Shown piece after piece: positions 31,423-38,357 of a DNA stretch of 40,632 bases; the first letter of the stretch is position 1; each line of letters begins with the position of its first letter. Under the pieces are notes generated by a model, which worked only from the letters and a program-made list of their open reading frames with translations, was not told where the DNA came from and searched no databases. A program made the translations under genes and the position numbers. Origin of the DNA: a virus; the IMG/VR virus record IMGVR_UViG_3300023179_000226, positions 1 to 40,632 of that record. One strand, written 5' to 3'.

Positions 31423-31545
31423 TCACAATGAATGATAAAGAATGTAGGAAGCAGTAACTAGCATCACTACCCATTCTAAAAACGTAAATTGAGTAATCCA
31501 GGGAAAAATCCTGGGATGGTAATACCAGCGGACTAATTTAGTCAT
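31423..31545 (-). CDS. Tiny membrane protein (40 aa)
   Basis: 40 residues: MTKLVRWYYHPRIFPWITQF, then TFLEWVVMLVTASYILYHSL. The second half is one membrane helix with a positively charged N-terminal flank (cytoplasmic N-terminus expected). The ATG overlaps the end of the preceding gene by eight bases, a sign of coupled translation. No family recognised; small inner-membrane peptides of this kind are common in phages. Confidence 0.6.
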   Translation of the reverse strand: MTKLVRWYYHPRIFPWITQFTFLEWVVMLVTASYILYHSL

Positions 31546-31870
31546 CGTTCTCTACTATCTTAAGATTGATACGGCGTTCGGCAGCTTGAACTTCTCGACG
31601 CATGATATCAACATTCTCTTCACGTCTTTTAGACTCATTTAGTAAATGAGTCACATCCTCCTGTACTTCCTCCAGCGACACATACTCGGTCGCCAAGGCT
31701 AGAACCATTAATGCATGTAACTGTGTCTGATGCAACTTGATATTGTCTATATCATCAAAGCAAACGTCAAACCCTTCACCATTCCACCATTCTGCAAAAT
31801 GCATCGATGTGGGTTGTAACCCATCTTTTTCAATGATGCCTACTAGGCCGTTACGACGTATGTCCATCAT
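31538..31870 (-). CDS. Hypothetical protein with C-terminal coiled coil (110 aa)
   Basis: 110 residues from the ATG at 31870 (GGGAA seven bases upstream; the open frame continues nine codons further). MMDIRRNGLVGIIEKDGLQP, MHFAEWWNGEGFDVCFDD, then a long helix ALATEYVSLEEVQEDVTHLL with many Glu/Arg residues (KRREENVDIMRREVQAAERR). No family recognised. First leftward gene after the divergent promoter region, so an early gene is likely. Confidence 0.65.
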   Translation of the reverse strand: MMDIRRNGLVGIIEKDGLQPTSMHFAEWWNGEGFDVCFDDIDNIKLHQTQLHALMVLALATEYVSLEEVQEDVTHLLNESKRREENVDIMRREVQAAERRINLKIVENDD

Positions 31871-31901
31871 AGTATTTTCCCATAAATATAACAACAAGCT
31901 T

Positions 31902-31930
31902 ATTTTAGACTATATAAATAATTATTGCAA
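31902..31930 (-). promoter_or_regulatory. Leftward sigma70-like promoter
   Basis: TTGCAA at 31925-31930 and TAAAAT at 31902-31907 with a 17-base spacer, reading leftward towards the gene at 31870. Its spacer contains the rightward late box at 31913-31920. Confidence 0.55.
31913..31920 (+). promoter_or_regulatory. Rightward late promoter TATAAATA
   Basis: A perfect T4 late -10 box, about 57 bases before the first rightward gene. A second box, CATAAATA, is at 31881-31888. It would serve all rightward genes to 35267. Confidence 0.75.
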
Positions 31931-31976
31931 TTAATTTTTTTATTGAACGTCCAATTACCCTCATCAGGAAAATTAC

Positions 31977-32792
31977 ATGGGTGCAACAATTTATTTAAGG
32001 ACCTCGAAAGGTTCCGCTCTTACTACATCAGAACTAGATGGGAATTTTTCTAACTTAAATTCTTTCACCACTACTGTAAATGGTAACGTCGGTCTTTTAA
32101 ATCAACTTACAACCACCGGTAATACTAGTAACCTGGTAGGTGCAGTCAATCATGTAAATGCTGACACCGGGGTGACAGCATCTACCTATGGTAACTTAAT
32201 TAATATACCGTCGTTTGTAGTTAATAGTAAGGGTAGAATTACTAGTGCTTCTAATGTGGAAATCACTGCATATGTTGGATTTACTAGCCAACTTACAACC
32301 ACCGGTAATACTAGTAACCTGGTAGGTGCAGTCAATCATGTAAATGCTGACACCGGGGTGACAGCATCTACCTATGGTAACTTAATTAATATACCGTCGT
32401 TTGTAGTTAATAGTAAGGGTAGAATTACTAGTGCTTCTAATGTGGAAATCGGTACGTTAGCATTAACTAATCCTTTTCATCCTAATGTTAAGTTTACCGG
32501 AAATATTACAGAAACTAGCACCTTTATTACTACATCTCGACTTACCGCCACCAACGGTACTATTTTAACTCGGCATCTGTCAGGAACGACGGCCTTTACA
32601 GATAACTTAACCGATGGACAGTCCGTAACCTTGCTGTTACATGGTGCTAGTACCTACGCTGTTACCTGGCCGGGGATGACCTGGATCAGTTCTTCCGGAA
32701 ATACTGCACCTACACTAACTAATAGAGCCGGGTTTACCTTTTTCAAACAAGGTTCTAATTTATTTGGAATATATTTGGGAAGTTATTTATGA
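31977..32792 (+). CDS. Virion fibre-type protein with duplicated 62-residue repeat
   Basis: 271 residues. MGATIYLRTSKGSALTTSEL and DGNFSNLN resemble the N-terminus of phage structural proteins with many beta strands. Two copies of a repeat (QLTTTGNTSNLVGAVNHVNA onward) are 100% identical in DNA over 162 bases. The C-terminus (GQSVTLLLHGASTYAVTWP, GFTFFKQGSNLFGIYLGS) resembles the ends of fibre and whisker proteins. AGGA seven bases before the ATG. First gene of the late rightward unit; overlaps the next by four bases. Confidence 0.75.
   Translation: MGATIYLRTSKGSALTTSELDGNFSNLNSFTTTVNGNVGLLNQLTTTGNTSNLVGAVNHVNADTGVTASTYGNLINIPSFVVNSKGRITSASNVEITAYVGFTSQLTTTGNTSNLVGAVNHVNADTGVTASTYGNLINIPSFVVNSKGRITSASNVEIGTLALTNPFHPNVKFTGNITETSTFITTSRLTATNGTILTRHLSGTTAFTDNLTDGQSVTLLLHGASTYAVTWPGMTWISSSGNTAPTLTNRAGFTFFKQGSNLFGIYLGSYL
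32103..32264 (+). repeat. 162-bp exact direct repeat, copy 1
   Basis: Identical by eye to 32289-32450 with a period of 186 bases (62 codons), inside the fibre-type gene. The reading frame is kept. Confidence 0.95.
32289..32450 (+). repeat. 162-bp exact direct repeat, copy 2
   Basis: Second copy of the 162-base repeat. No synonymous differences were seen, indicating a recent duplication or gene conversion. Confidence 0.95.
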
Positions 32793-33460
32793 GTTTTTTA
32801 ATAAGAAAAGCAGGTGTTCAAAAATCTTTTAATACAACCTGGAGTACTTCCTGGCAGACTTCCTTTACTCAGTCACAGAATACTACCTGGACAACTAGTT
32901 GGATATCGTATACTTATGCGACCAACAATACCAGTTATTCATCTTACTATAACTATAGAAACACCTACGTAACTAATCTAACTTCGCAGTTAATAGGCTG
33001 CAGTTGGGTTACTAATCAAGAAAGTTCGCAGGTTTTTTTAAGAAACTCTTCTGGCTGTGTTCCTTCAGGAAACTGTACTCAGATAGAAAGTGACGGCACA
33101 TGGTTTAGTAATTGCCCTAACACTTACTGCTCTTATAATATTAATTCTGTATGTGGGCCCAGTACTAACTGCTCGCTTTTATGTTATGGTAATAATAATT
33201 GCTACCGATATGAGATTACTTATTATAATAATGAAACCGTAGCAGTTTACTCTACTGTCTATAATAATACTTCATATTCCAGTTGCTCGTATAACTATTT
33301 TTATACATCATACTACACTACTGTTGCAGATTCTGCATGGGTGACTAACCAGACTACTGTAGTGGTATCTTCTACTAATAAAAGTAGAGGTACTAGCGTA
33401 AATACTTCATGGACTGTATATAACAACACCAGCCAAAATACAACCCTAATAACCAATTAA
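32789..33460 (+). CDS. Ser/Thr/Asn/Tyr-rich protein of the virion operon
   Basis: 223 residues dominated by S, T, N, Y and W with about a dozen Cys. Segments such as TNNTSYSSYYNY, YNNTSYSSCSYNYFYTSYYT and WVTNQ recur, showing internal repetition. More than a dozen N-x-S/T sequons occur. Charged residues are few after the N-terminus MSFLIRKAGVQKSF. No family recognised. Its place between a fibre-type protein and a tail-assembly-like protein suggests a virion surface protein; the beta-rich composition would suit an adhesin. ATGA overlap with the previous gene. Confidence 0.75.
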   Translation: MSFLIRKAGVQKSFNTTWSTSWQTSFTQSQNTTWTTSWISYTYATNNTSYSSYYNYRNTYVTNLTSQLIGCSWVTNQESSQVFLRNSSGCVPSGNCTQIESDGTWFSNCPNTYCSYNINSVCGPSTNCSLLCYGNNNCYRYEITYYNNETVAVYSTVYNNTSYSSCSYNYFYTSYYTTVADSAWVTNQTTVVVSSTNKSRGTSVNTSWTVYNNTSQNTTLITN

Positions 33461-33469
33461 AGGAATGTA

Positions 33470-33961
33470 ATGTTTTACGCCAAGATTATTGATAACGTCC
33501 CGGTCGAGTTTCCTATAGAAGAGAAAGATTTAAGACAAACGTTAAATTATATTTCTCTGCCTAGTACTATTCTACCAGAAATGCTGCAAGGTACTGGGTT
33601 TGTATGCGTAAGCACAGCAGGTACAGTAATAACTAATAACGTAACCCATCAGACTGTATTGACTGGTGTAGAGCCAGATGATAATAACCCAGGTTATTGG
33701 AAGCCTATATTCAGCACCATGGTGCCTGAGCTTACATTAAACGAAAAGAGAATACAAGCACAACTGGCACGTTTAAGACAAATAAGAGTCGAAAAATTTA
33801 AAGAATTAGATGCATTAGTAGCAAGAGCTACGAGGGAAACAAGATTGGGTATTACCCCTACTATACCCATAGAAGATCTGGATCATTATGGGCAAGCGCT
33901 AGCTAATATTACTATTCAAGATAATCCATTTGAACCTCTATGGCCAAATTTACCAGGATAA
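33470..33961 (+). CDS. Tail-fibre-assembly-like protein
   Basis: 163 residues. MFYAKIIDNVPVEFPIEEKD begins like tail fibre partners that read the phage's own numbering of fibre residues; LNEKRIQAQLARLRQIRVEK, FKELDALVARATRE and IEDLDHYGQALANITIQDNP with FEPLWPN match C-terminal segments of tail fibre assembly and related proteins. It may act as a chaperone or as an attached domain of the fibre. AAGGAATGT upstream of the ATG supports the start. Confidence 0.65.
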   Translation: MFYAKIIDNVPVEFPIEEKDLRQTLNYISLPSTILPEMLQGTGFVCVSTAGTVITNNVTHQTVLTGVEPDDNNPGYWKPIFSTMVPELTLNEKRIQAQLARLRQIRVEKFKELDALVARATRETRLGITPTIPIEDLDHYGQALANITIQDNPFEPLWPNLPG

Positions 33962-33967
33962 TATAAA

Positions 33968-34318
33968 ATGATTGAATGGGAGCCTTTATCCGAGCAACCT
34001 GCACCACCCTGGGCTAACGCATCTCACCGTGTTAGCCTAGACGATATTAATTACAAAAAAACTACGGTTATAGATTTGTATACGCCTATGAAAGAAGATG
34101 GTAATGTATTAGTCAGGCATAGGCCCCCGGTACCTTCTGAAGTGGCCGTAGAGCCAAAAGATCCGCGGGCTGCTATAGCTATTAGAATTGAAACCTGTAA
34201 AGCTTGCCCCGAATTAAATGCACTTAATTTCTGCCGGCAGTGTGGATGCTTCATGCCAGCTAAAGTTAGAATAAAAAGTGTGTCCTGCCCTATAGGAAAA
34301 TGGGGTAGAGAAACTTAA
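33968..34318 (+). CDS. Protein with C-terminal four-cysteine zinc motif
   Basis: 116 residues. CKACPELNALNFCRQCGCFM and KSVSCPIGKW form a cluster of cysteines like that of DUF6171-type phage proteins, a probable zinc ribbon. The N-terminal half is polar and Pro-rich (WEPLSEQPAPPWANASHRVS, VRHRPPVPSEVAVEP). Function unknown; position in the fibre operon suggests a virion or assembly role. Confidence 0.68.
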   Translation: MIEWEPLSEQPAPPWANASHRVSLDDINYKKTTVIDLYTPMKEDGNVLVRHRPPVPSEVAVEPKDPRAAIAIRIETCKACPELNALNFCRQCGCFMPAKVRIKSVSCPIGKWGRET

Positions 34319-34337
34319 TTTTTTTTTGGAATACATT

Positions 34338-35267
34338 ATGAAATTTGCCAAGCAATTGATGAGTGATCAAACCGCTCAGACAGAAAAACTGGGAGCATTA
34401 GTTACCCGCTCGATGCGTAATTCGTGGGCGGAAAGTGTAGAGCCTCTCATTCGTAAACACTCCCCATACCCTATCTCCTATGATGTTCAGTCTCTCAATG
34501 GGATGTTGACGGATTTAAAATTCTCCGAATACACATACACTGAATTTTTAGGGGGGGTCTGGGTACACACCCAGTGTCAGGAAATTAATTGTAGATTACT
34601 ACAAGCGGCGTCCGAAACGTCACACCCCAGTCTTCTCCCCGAACAATTACATTCAGTATTAGGAGAAGAACTGGGTGATAAGTACTTATTGAACGGTGAT
34701 CTGGGAGAATGGACTCGAGCAAGAAGGATTGTATTTATGCCCGGGCATAATCTTCTTAACGTAGCCAGTGAGGAGATCATTTCCAGGCTTATTTTTGAAC
34801 ATGACGACATTTATATTAAGTTACACCCTCTTACTTTGGAAGATATTGTCGAAAATATAGCCAAACGTTATGGGTGGAATAAAATTATTCCAAGAGAGTT
34901 ATCCGGGTTTAAGTTATTACAGCAATGTGATGAAGTTTACACCACATCGGCATCTGAAATGGCATTTTCTGGTGTGCTTTTAGGTAAGTCTGTCTACAAC
35001 GTATCTAATTTTACCTGGGAGGGGTATGGTGGGTATCTTCCCCTCTTCAGACTAATGTTTAAACATTCTGACTTAATAAAGAATCAAGCTATAATACACA
35101 ATCTTATACAGTGTCCGTGGTCGGGACTGATTTTTCCACACCAACAGGATGTGGAAGAGCGTGTGGTGCAGTATTATCAAAAGACTTTGGAGTTAAGAAA
35201 CTTTTTCAAGCCTCTATCTCCCCCTTTCCGTCCTAGAACGGGAGTGTCAACTGTAAATCCGAGTTAG
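34338..35267 (+). CDS. GT-B-like protein (capsule-polysaccharide-synthesis type)
   Basis: 309 residues from the ATG at 34338 (GGA about nine bases upstream; a TTG four codons earlier is less likely). FMPGHNLLNVASEEIISRLI, IYIKLHPLTLEDIVENIAKR and VYTTSASEMAFSGVLLGKSV resemble the HP and S/T-S-x-E motifs of KpsC/KpsS, polysialyl- and glycerophosphotransferases. A sugar or polyol-phosphate transferase is inferred. It is the last rightward gene, and its end overlaps the convergent oxygenase gene by 35 bases. Confidence 0.68.
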   Translation: MKFAKQLMSDQTAQTEKLGALVTRSMRNSWAESVEPLIRKHSPYPISYDVQSLNGMLTDLKFSEYTYTEFLGGVWVHTQCQEINCRLLQAASETSHPSLLPEQLHSVLGEELGDKYLLNGDLGEWTRARRIVFMPGHNLLNVASEEIISRLIFEHDDIYIKLHPLTLEDIVENIAKRYGWNKIIPRELSGFKLLQQCDEVYTTSASEMAFSGVLLGKSVYNVSNFTWEGYGGYLPLFRLMFKHSDLIKNQAIIHNLIQCPWSGLIFPHQQDVEERVVQYYQKTLELRNFFKPLSPPFRPRTGVSTVNPS

Positions 35268-35898
35268 TATCGGGGGTTTCAGCTGGTTTTTTACCCGGTT
35301 TTTCAAATATTAAACGAAACGGATAGATAAACCAGCCGGTTACAATCATTTTTTCCTCTACCGGCGCCGGACAACCACGATGAATGTGTGTTATACCCGC
35401 CGGCCACACCAAAGTAAGGCCGCGTTTAGGTTTAACTTTAATTTTTTGGTATAAAAACTCAGTTTCCCCACCTTCCTGCACAGTATTCAGATAGGTCATA
35501 AAGACAAAAGCTCGTAAAAACTTGTTATCCTCCGGTCCGTGCGTTTCAGGATGCCATCTACTATAATATTTACCAGGTTCGTAATGTTGTACATTAAATG
35601 GAGTACTACTTCTAATATAGCCTACCGATTTTTTTGTTGGAAGTGTGTAGGGGTACAATCGGCAGTACTGTAAAAACAGCCATTCCAGGGCCTGGGTATA
35701 CCTGGTTACTAGAGAGGGGTCTAGAAGTTGTGATCCCAGGATAGTATAGCCTCTAAAATCTGCATTAGAGGGTCTATACAGATGTTTCATATGCCTGGTA
35801 TTTAAAAATTCTTCTACGATATCATCGGGCATGGTAGAACTAAGAATAAAGGATTCTGATCCATAAGAATCCGGTATTTTTTTAAGTTTATAACTCAT
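35233..35898 (-). CDS. 2OG-Fe(II) oxygenase (prolyl-hydroxylase-like)
   Basis: 221 residues. NVQHYEPGKYYSRWHPETHG, FVFMTYLNTVQEGGETEFLY and VWPAGITHIHRGCPAP, with EEKMIVTGWF, form the jelly-roll oxygenase core. The iron ligands appear to be HPE (rather than HxD) and the later His; K in EEKM may bind 2-oxoglutarate. Such proteins are frequent in cyanophages; the substrate is unknown. Its 3' end overlaps the rightward gene tail to tail. Confidence 0.83.
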   Translation of the reverse strand: MSYKLKKIPDSYGSESFILSSTMPDDIVEEFLNTRHMKHLYRPSNADFRGYTILGSQLLDPSLVTRYTQALEWLFLQYCRLYPYTLPTKKSVGYIRSSTPFNVQHYEPGKYYSRWHPETHGPEDNKFLRAFVFMTYLNTVQEGGETEFLYQKIKVKPKRGLTLVWPAGITHIHRGCPAPVEEKMIVTGWFIYPFRLIFEKPGKKPAETPDTNSDLQLTLPF

Positions 35899-36617
35899 GT
35901 GATCGACATAAAAAACACCAGCGTCAGTCGTCCTTCCGGTTGCCCGGTATGAATGCTAGTTACCCCATGCCAATATCTTGAATCAAAGGCAATCATGCGA
36001 TTAAACCGATGGTTAAATGTCTGGGTTTCAGTAAATTGATCAAAATGCCTGGCTAATTTTTGATCAAAACCTTCTATTTTTTTTCGTTGATGATTTAAAT
36101 AGTACGGTCTTTTAATATCTACTGCGGTATATACGGATTCTATACTCGGTTTAACCTGGAATAAGGAGGTTCCGCATTCGGCTCTAGCATGCTCATTCAA
36201 AAAAACAATGCCGGTTAAATGTATCTGGCCTAGTTTAGTCATGGTATAGTCATGATGAATAAAGCCTCGATTAAGAATCGAGTCGACCTGATCATCGAAC
36301 GGGCGCATGATCTGAAAACTAGCTGTAATATCAACCTTTTTCTTACCGAGACTCTGTGAGTAGGTTATTCTACCTGTCTTAACTAGTAAATTCATTAGAT
36401 AGTCCATGAAGGGTCGAGCAGTATCCGGTAAAGGATCCGTTCTCTCCCCCGGCCAATTACCTACCGTACAGAACTTAAAATTCTGTTCTAAAGCAAACTT
36501 ACGTATATCATACGGGTCGTCAAAAAAATTATCGATACACATAGATGAAAGTAGAGGTTCGTTCCGTAATCCAGCAGAACTAAACGAGTCTTTGATCAAA
36601 TCTGAATGATTTAACAT
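35895..36617 (-). CDS. DUF6445-type oxygenase-like protein
   Basis: 240 residues. IDNFFDDPYDIRKFALEQNF with GNWPGERTDPLPDTA are the recognisable start of this cyanophage family; GFIHHDYTMTK supplies HxD, and SRYWHGVTSIHTGQPEGRLT holds the distal His and Arg. An Fe(II)/2OG fold is inferred. ATG lies two bases before the next gene. Together with the adjacent oxygenase it may hydroxylate a virion or host protein. Confidence 0.77.
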   Translation of the reverse strand: MLNHSDLIKDSFSSAGLRNEPLLSSMCIDNFFDDPYDIRKFALEQNFKFCTVGNWPGERTDPLPDTARPFMDYLMNLLVKTGRITYSQSLGKKKVDITASFQIMRPFDDQVDSILNRGFIHHDYTMTKLGQIHLTGIVFLNEHARAECGTSLFQVKPSIESVYTAVDIKRPYYLNHQRKKIEGFDQKLARHFDQFTETQTFNHRFNRMIAFDSRYWHGVTSIHTGQPEGRLTLVFFMSIT

Positions 36618-36618
36618 A

Positions 36619-36804
36619 TTAAGCTCGAAATTGTTGACGAATCATAACACCGATAGATTGCCCATGTGAATGAATATGATCCACTTTGGAACAACATAGC
36701 TCAATGACCTCACGAATGAGTTCTTCATACCCGGCGGCTTCCCAAAACGGTTCACCAGGTACAGTATATAGGTGTTTTTTGGCTAGTTGTTCGATAGAAT
36801 ACAT
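36619..36804 (-). CDS. Hypothetical protein (61 aa)
   Basis: 61 residues: MYSIEQLAKKHLYTVPGEPF then WEAAGYEELIREVIELCCSK, mostly helical with a Cys pair. GGAG five bases before the ATG is strong. No family recognised. One base from the oxygenase gene downstream. Confidence 0.65.
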   Translation of the reverse strand: MYSIEQLAKKHLYTVPGEPFWEAAGYEELIREVIELCCSKVDHIHSHGQSIGVMIRQQFRA

Positions 36805-36813
36805 GTAGACTCC

Positions 36814-36951
36814 TTATGTGCATATTAAACGATGAACGACGATATTTTCTACACCTAACGCTAGATAGGCATGCATGAGAAGAAGGTCAAATAGATCAGG
36901 TTCACCATAAAAGAGAAATAATAGTAAGATAGTACCTAGTATGTATCTCAT
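36814..36951 (-). CDS. Tiny membrane protein candidate (45 aa)
   Basis: 45 residues: MRYILGTILLLFLFYGEPDL, then FDLLLMHAYLALGVENIVVH and RLICT. Two hydrophobic segments separated by an acidic turn; a short double-spanning peptide is possible. It ends nine bases before the next gene's start. There is no clear ribosome site, so translation is uncertain. Confidence 0.45.
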   Translation of the reverse strand: MRYILGTILLLFLFYGEPDLFDLLLMHAYLALGVENIVVHRLICT

Positions 36952-36963
36952 GATGTATGTATG

Positions 36964-37027
36964 TTAGAAAGAACTTGGCTTAGAAAGAACTTGGCTTAGA
37001 AAGAACTTGGCTTAGAAAGAACTTGGC
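36964..37027. repeat. Tandem array A, 16 bp x 4
   Basis: Unit TTAGAAAGAACTTGGC repeated four times without change. The last unit runs into the first copy of a 21-bp repeat (37023-37043). Non-coding in all frames that I could support. The stretch 36952-37402 holds no clear gene; it contains this array, array B, a promoter, a junction structure and array C. Confidence 0.95.
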
Positions 37028-37043
37028 GCGCGGGAAAATTTTT
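37023..37043. repeat. 21-bp direct repeat, copy 1
   Basis: TTGGCGCGCGGGAAAATTTT plus one T occurs here and at 37166-37186, bracketing array B. It contains the palindromes GCGCGC and AAAATTTT. Confidence 0.92.
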
Positions 37044-37054
37044 TTGTACGGCTC

Positions 37055-37165
37055 TCTGTTTAGCTTTAGCTCTGTTTAGCACTAGCTCTGTTTAGCTTTA
37101 GCTCTGTTTAGCTTTAGCTCTGTTTAGCTTTAGCTCTGTTTAGCTTTAGCTCTGTTTAGCTCTTT
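37055..37165. repeat. Tandem array B, 16 bp x about 6.6
   Basis: Unit TCTGTTTAGCTTTAGC in six full copies; the second is TCTGTTTAGCACTAGC. A partial seventh copy runs into the second 21-bp repeat. Iteron-like spacing. Confidence 0.93.
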
Positions 37166-37186
37166 TTGGCGCGCGGGAAAATTTTT
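37166..37186. repeat. 21-bp direct repeat, copy 2
   Basis: Exact copy of 37023-37043, 143 bases further on, at the end of array B. Confidence 0.92.
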
Positions 37187-37252
37187 ATTTATAAAGAACG
37201 TTACTGGCCTGAAACTGGGTTATATAGCGTAACTATACTTTTTTTGAATTCT

Positions 37253-37280
37253 TTGACACACTAGTCTATATCACTATAAA
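37253..37280 (+). promoter_or_regulatory. Rightward sigma70-type promoter in non-coding DNA
   Basis: TTGACA (consensus) at 37253-37258 and TATAAA at 37275-37280, 16 bases apart. No rightward protein gene follows; the transcript would enter the junction structure at 37306-37357, then run antisense to the AAA+ gene. Confidence 0.55.
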
Positions 37281-37305
37281 ACCTATCACATTAGTTCCTA
37301 TACTC

Positions 37306-37357
37306 AGGGGCACCATCGATGGTTGTTTAAGAGTAGGCGGTACTCGCCACTCCCCCT
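37306..37357 (+). ncRNA. Predicted three-way-junction structured element
   Basis: Closing stem AGGGG (37306-37310) with CCCCT (37353-37357). First arm ACCATCGATGGT (37312-37323). Second arm GAGTaGGCG with CGCCACTC around GTACT (37331-37352, one bulge). Together the arms fill the junction almost exactly. It may be a small RNA made from the promoter at 37253, a DNA site, or a regulatory end of the AAA+ message. No family recognised. Confidence 0.4.
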
Positions 37358-37365
37358 GTACGTGC

Positions 37366-37414
37366 TACGAACCCTGCCAGGTCCTACGAACCCTGCCAGG
37401 TCCTACGAACCCTG
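37366..37414. repeat. Tandem array C, 19 bp x 2.6, spanning a stop codon
   Basis: Unit TACGAACCCTGCCAGGTCC twice, then TACGAACCCTG. The innermost copy contains the last codons and TAG stop of the AAA+ gene. Confidence 0.92.
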
Positions 37415-38284
37415 AGTCAGGACGTATTTGGCTAGATCTTGCCACTGACCGCCTCTGGCGGCGATCTTAGCTACCTGAATCAAGCTTCTCAGAGAAAGAT
37501 TCGGTATCATTCCTGTATTGGATTTCAGGAAGGTAAGAGCAGCTGTCTTAGCCACATCCGACACATCAGGTAAGAACTCATCGGATAAAGCAATCACTTC
37601 CATACGTTCGATCTTCTGATCTTCGGTCATGCTCAGGTCCACGCACATCGAACGCGTTCTAATGGCCTGGTCAATCTTCTCCATCGGCATATTGCTGACA
37701 AAGATCACACGACCAGTAAACTCAAACGACTTAGGTAGATCCTCATCACGCATATCGGCCATCCAGGAGATGTAGCGCTTGGAATAGCTATCTAAGGCAC
37801 CCTTGAGGAGGTTCCGGGCTACATCGTCTTTGAGGATCGAGTCACAATCATCAAACACAATAGTCATGCCATTGGATTCAAACAACGTACGATACAGACC
37901 CTTGGCCGTACTGAAGCCCTTGATCACACGATAGGACTTGGACAGATTGATCTTGGTACCTACCTGGAACTGAGCAAGATCGGTGATGTTGGTGAAACCG
38001 GCGGTCTCCAGACTTTTGAGAACAGTGTAAGATTTACCTAGACCGCCTTCACCGGTGATCACACACGAGGCCATCGTACCATCGGCTACCATAGAAACCA
38101 TCTGTTCGAGGAACGAAAAACGGGTGTTGATGCCAAACGACGACACCGATGTTGGAGCCTTATAGGCGGGATCAACCGATGACATCTCAGCCACTTTACG
38201 CTTGACGTAGTACTCTGAGGTGGACTTCACGACAGCCTTACCGTTAACGTAACCGACGAATTTACCGTGTTCGAACTGAATCAT
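37403..38284 (-). CDS. AAA+ ATPase
   Basis: 293 residues. Walker A GEGGLGKSY at 78-86, Walker B TIVFDDCDS at 141-149, FTGRVIFVSNMPMEKID as sensor region and RTRSM as arginine finger. An N-terminal region (MIQFEHGKFVGYVNGKAVVK) of about 60 residues precedes the core. It may load or remodel nucleoprotein; no exact family named. It has a sigma70-type promoter with palindromes (38306-38356) and AGGAAG nine bases before the ATG. Local base composition is richer in GC than most of the window. Its end lies in array C. Confidence 0.83.
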   Translation of the reverse strand: MIQFEHGKFVGYVNGKAVVKSTSEYYVKRKVAEMSSVDPAYKAPTSVSSFGINTRFSFLEQMVSMVADGTMASCVITGEGGLGKSYTVLKSLETAGFTNITDLAQFQVGTKINLSKSYRVIKGFSTAKGLYRTLFESNGMTIVFDDCDSILKDDVARNLLKGALDSYSKRYISWMADMRDEDLPKSFEFTGRVIFVSNMPMEKIDQAIRTRSMCVDLSMTEDQKIERMEVIALSDEFLPDVSDVAKTAALTFLKSNTGMIPNLSLRSLIQVAKIAARGGQWQDLAKYVLTQGS

Positions 38285-38305
38285 TGAATCTTCCTGAATG
38301 TCTTA

Positions 38306-38315
38306 ACTGATCAGT
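38306..38315. promoter_or_regulatory. Palindrome at the transcription start of the AAA+ gene
   Basis: ACTGATCAGT is a perfect ten-base palindrome about seven bases after the -10 of the promoter at 38318-38346, where transcription should start. It may be an operator. Confidence 0.45.
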
Positions 38316-38317
38316 CT

Positions 38318-38346
38318 ATTATAGGCCCAACTAGTACCTGACGCAA
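38318..38346 (-). promoter_or_regulatory. Sigma70-type promoter for the AAA+ gene
   Basis: TTGCGT at 38341-38346 and TATAAT at 38318-38323 with a 17-base spacer; start codon 34 bases downstream of the -10. Confidence 0.65.
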
Positions 38347-38356
38347 CCGTACGGTT
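38345..38356. promoter_or_regulatory. Palindrome overlapping the -35 of the AAA+ promoter
   Basis: AACCGTACGGTT, a perfect 12-base palindrome that shares two bases with the -35. Operator candidate. Confidence 0.45.
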
Positions 38357-38357
38357 A

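Noticed and set aside
36964-37165. CRISPR array
   Set aside because: Repeats are 16 bp and directly adjacent, with no unique spacers and no cas genes.
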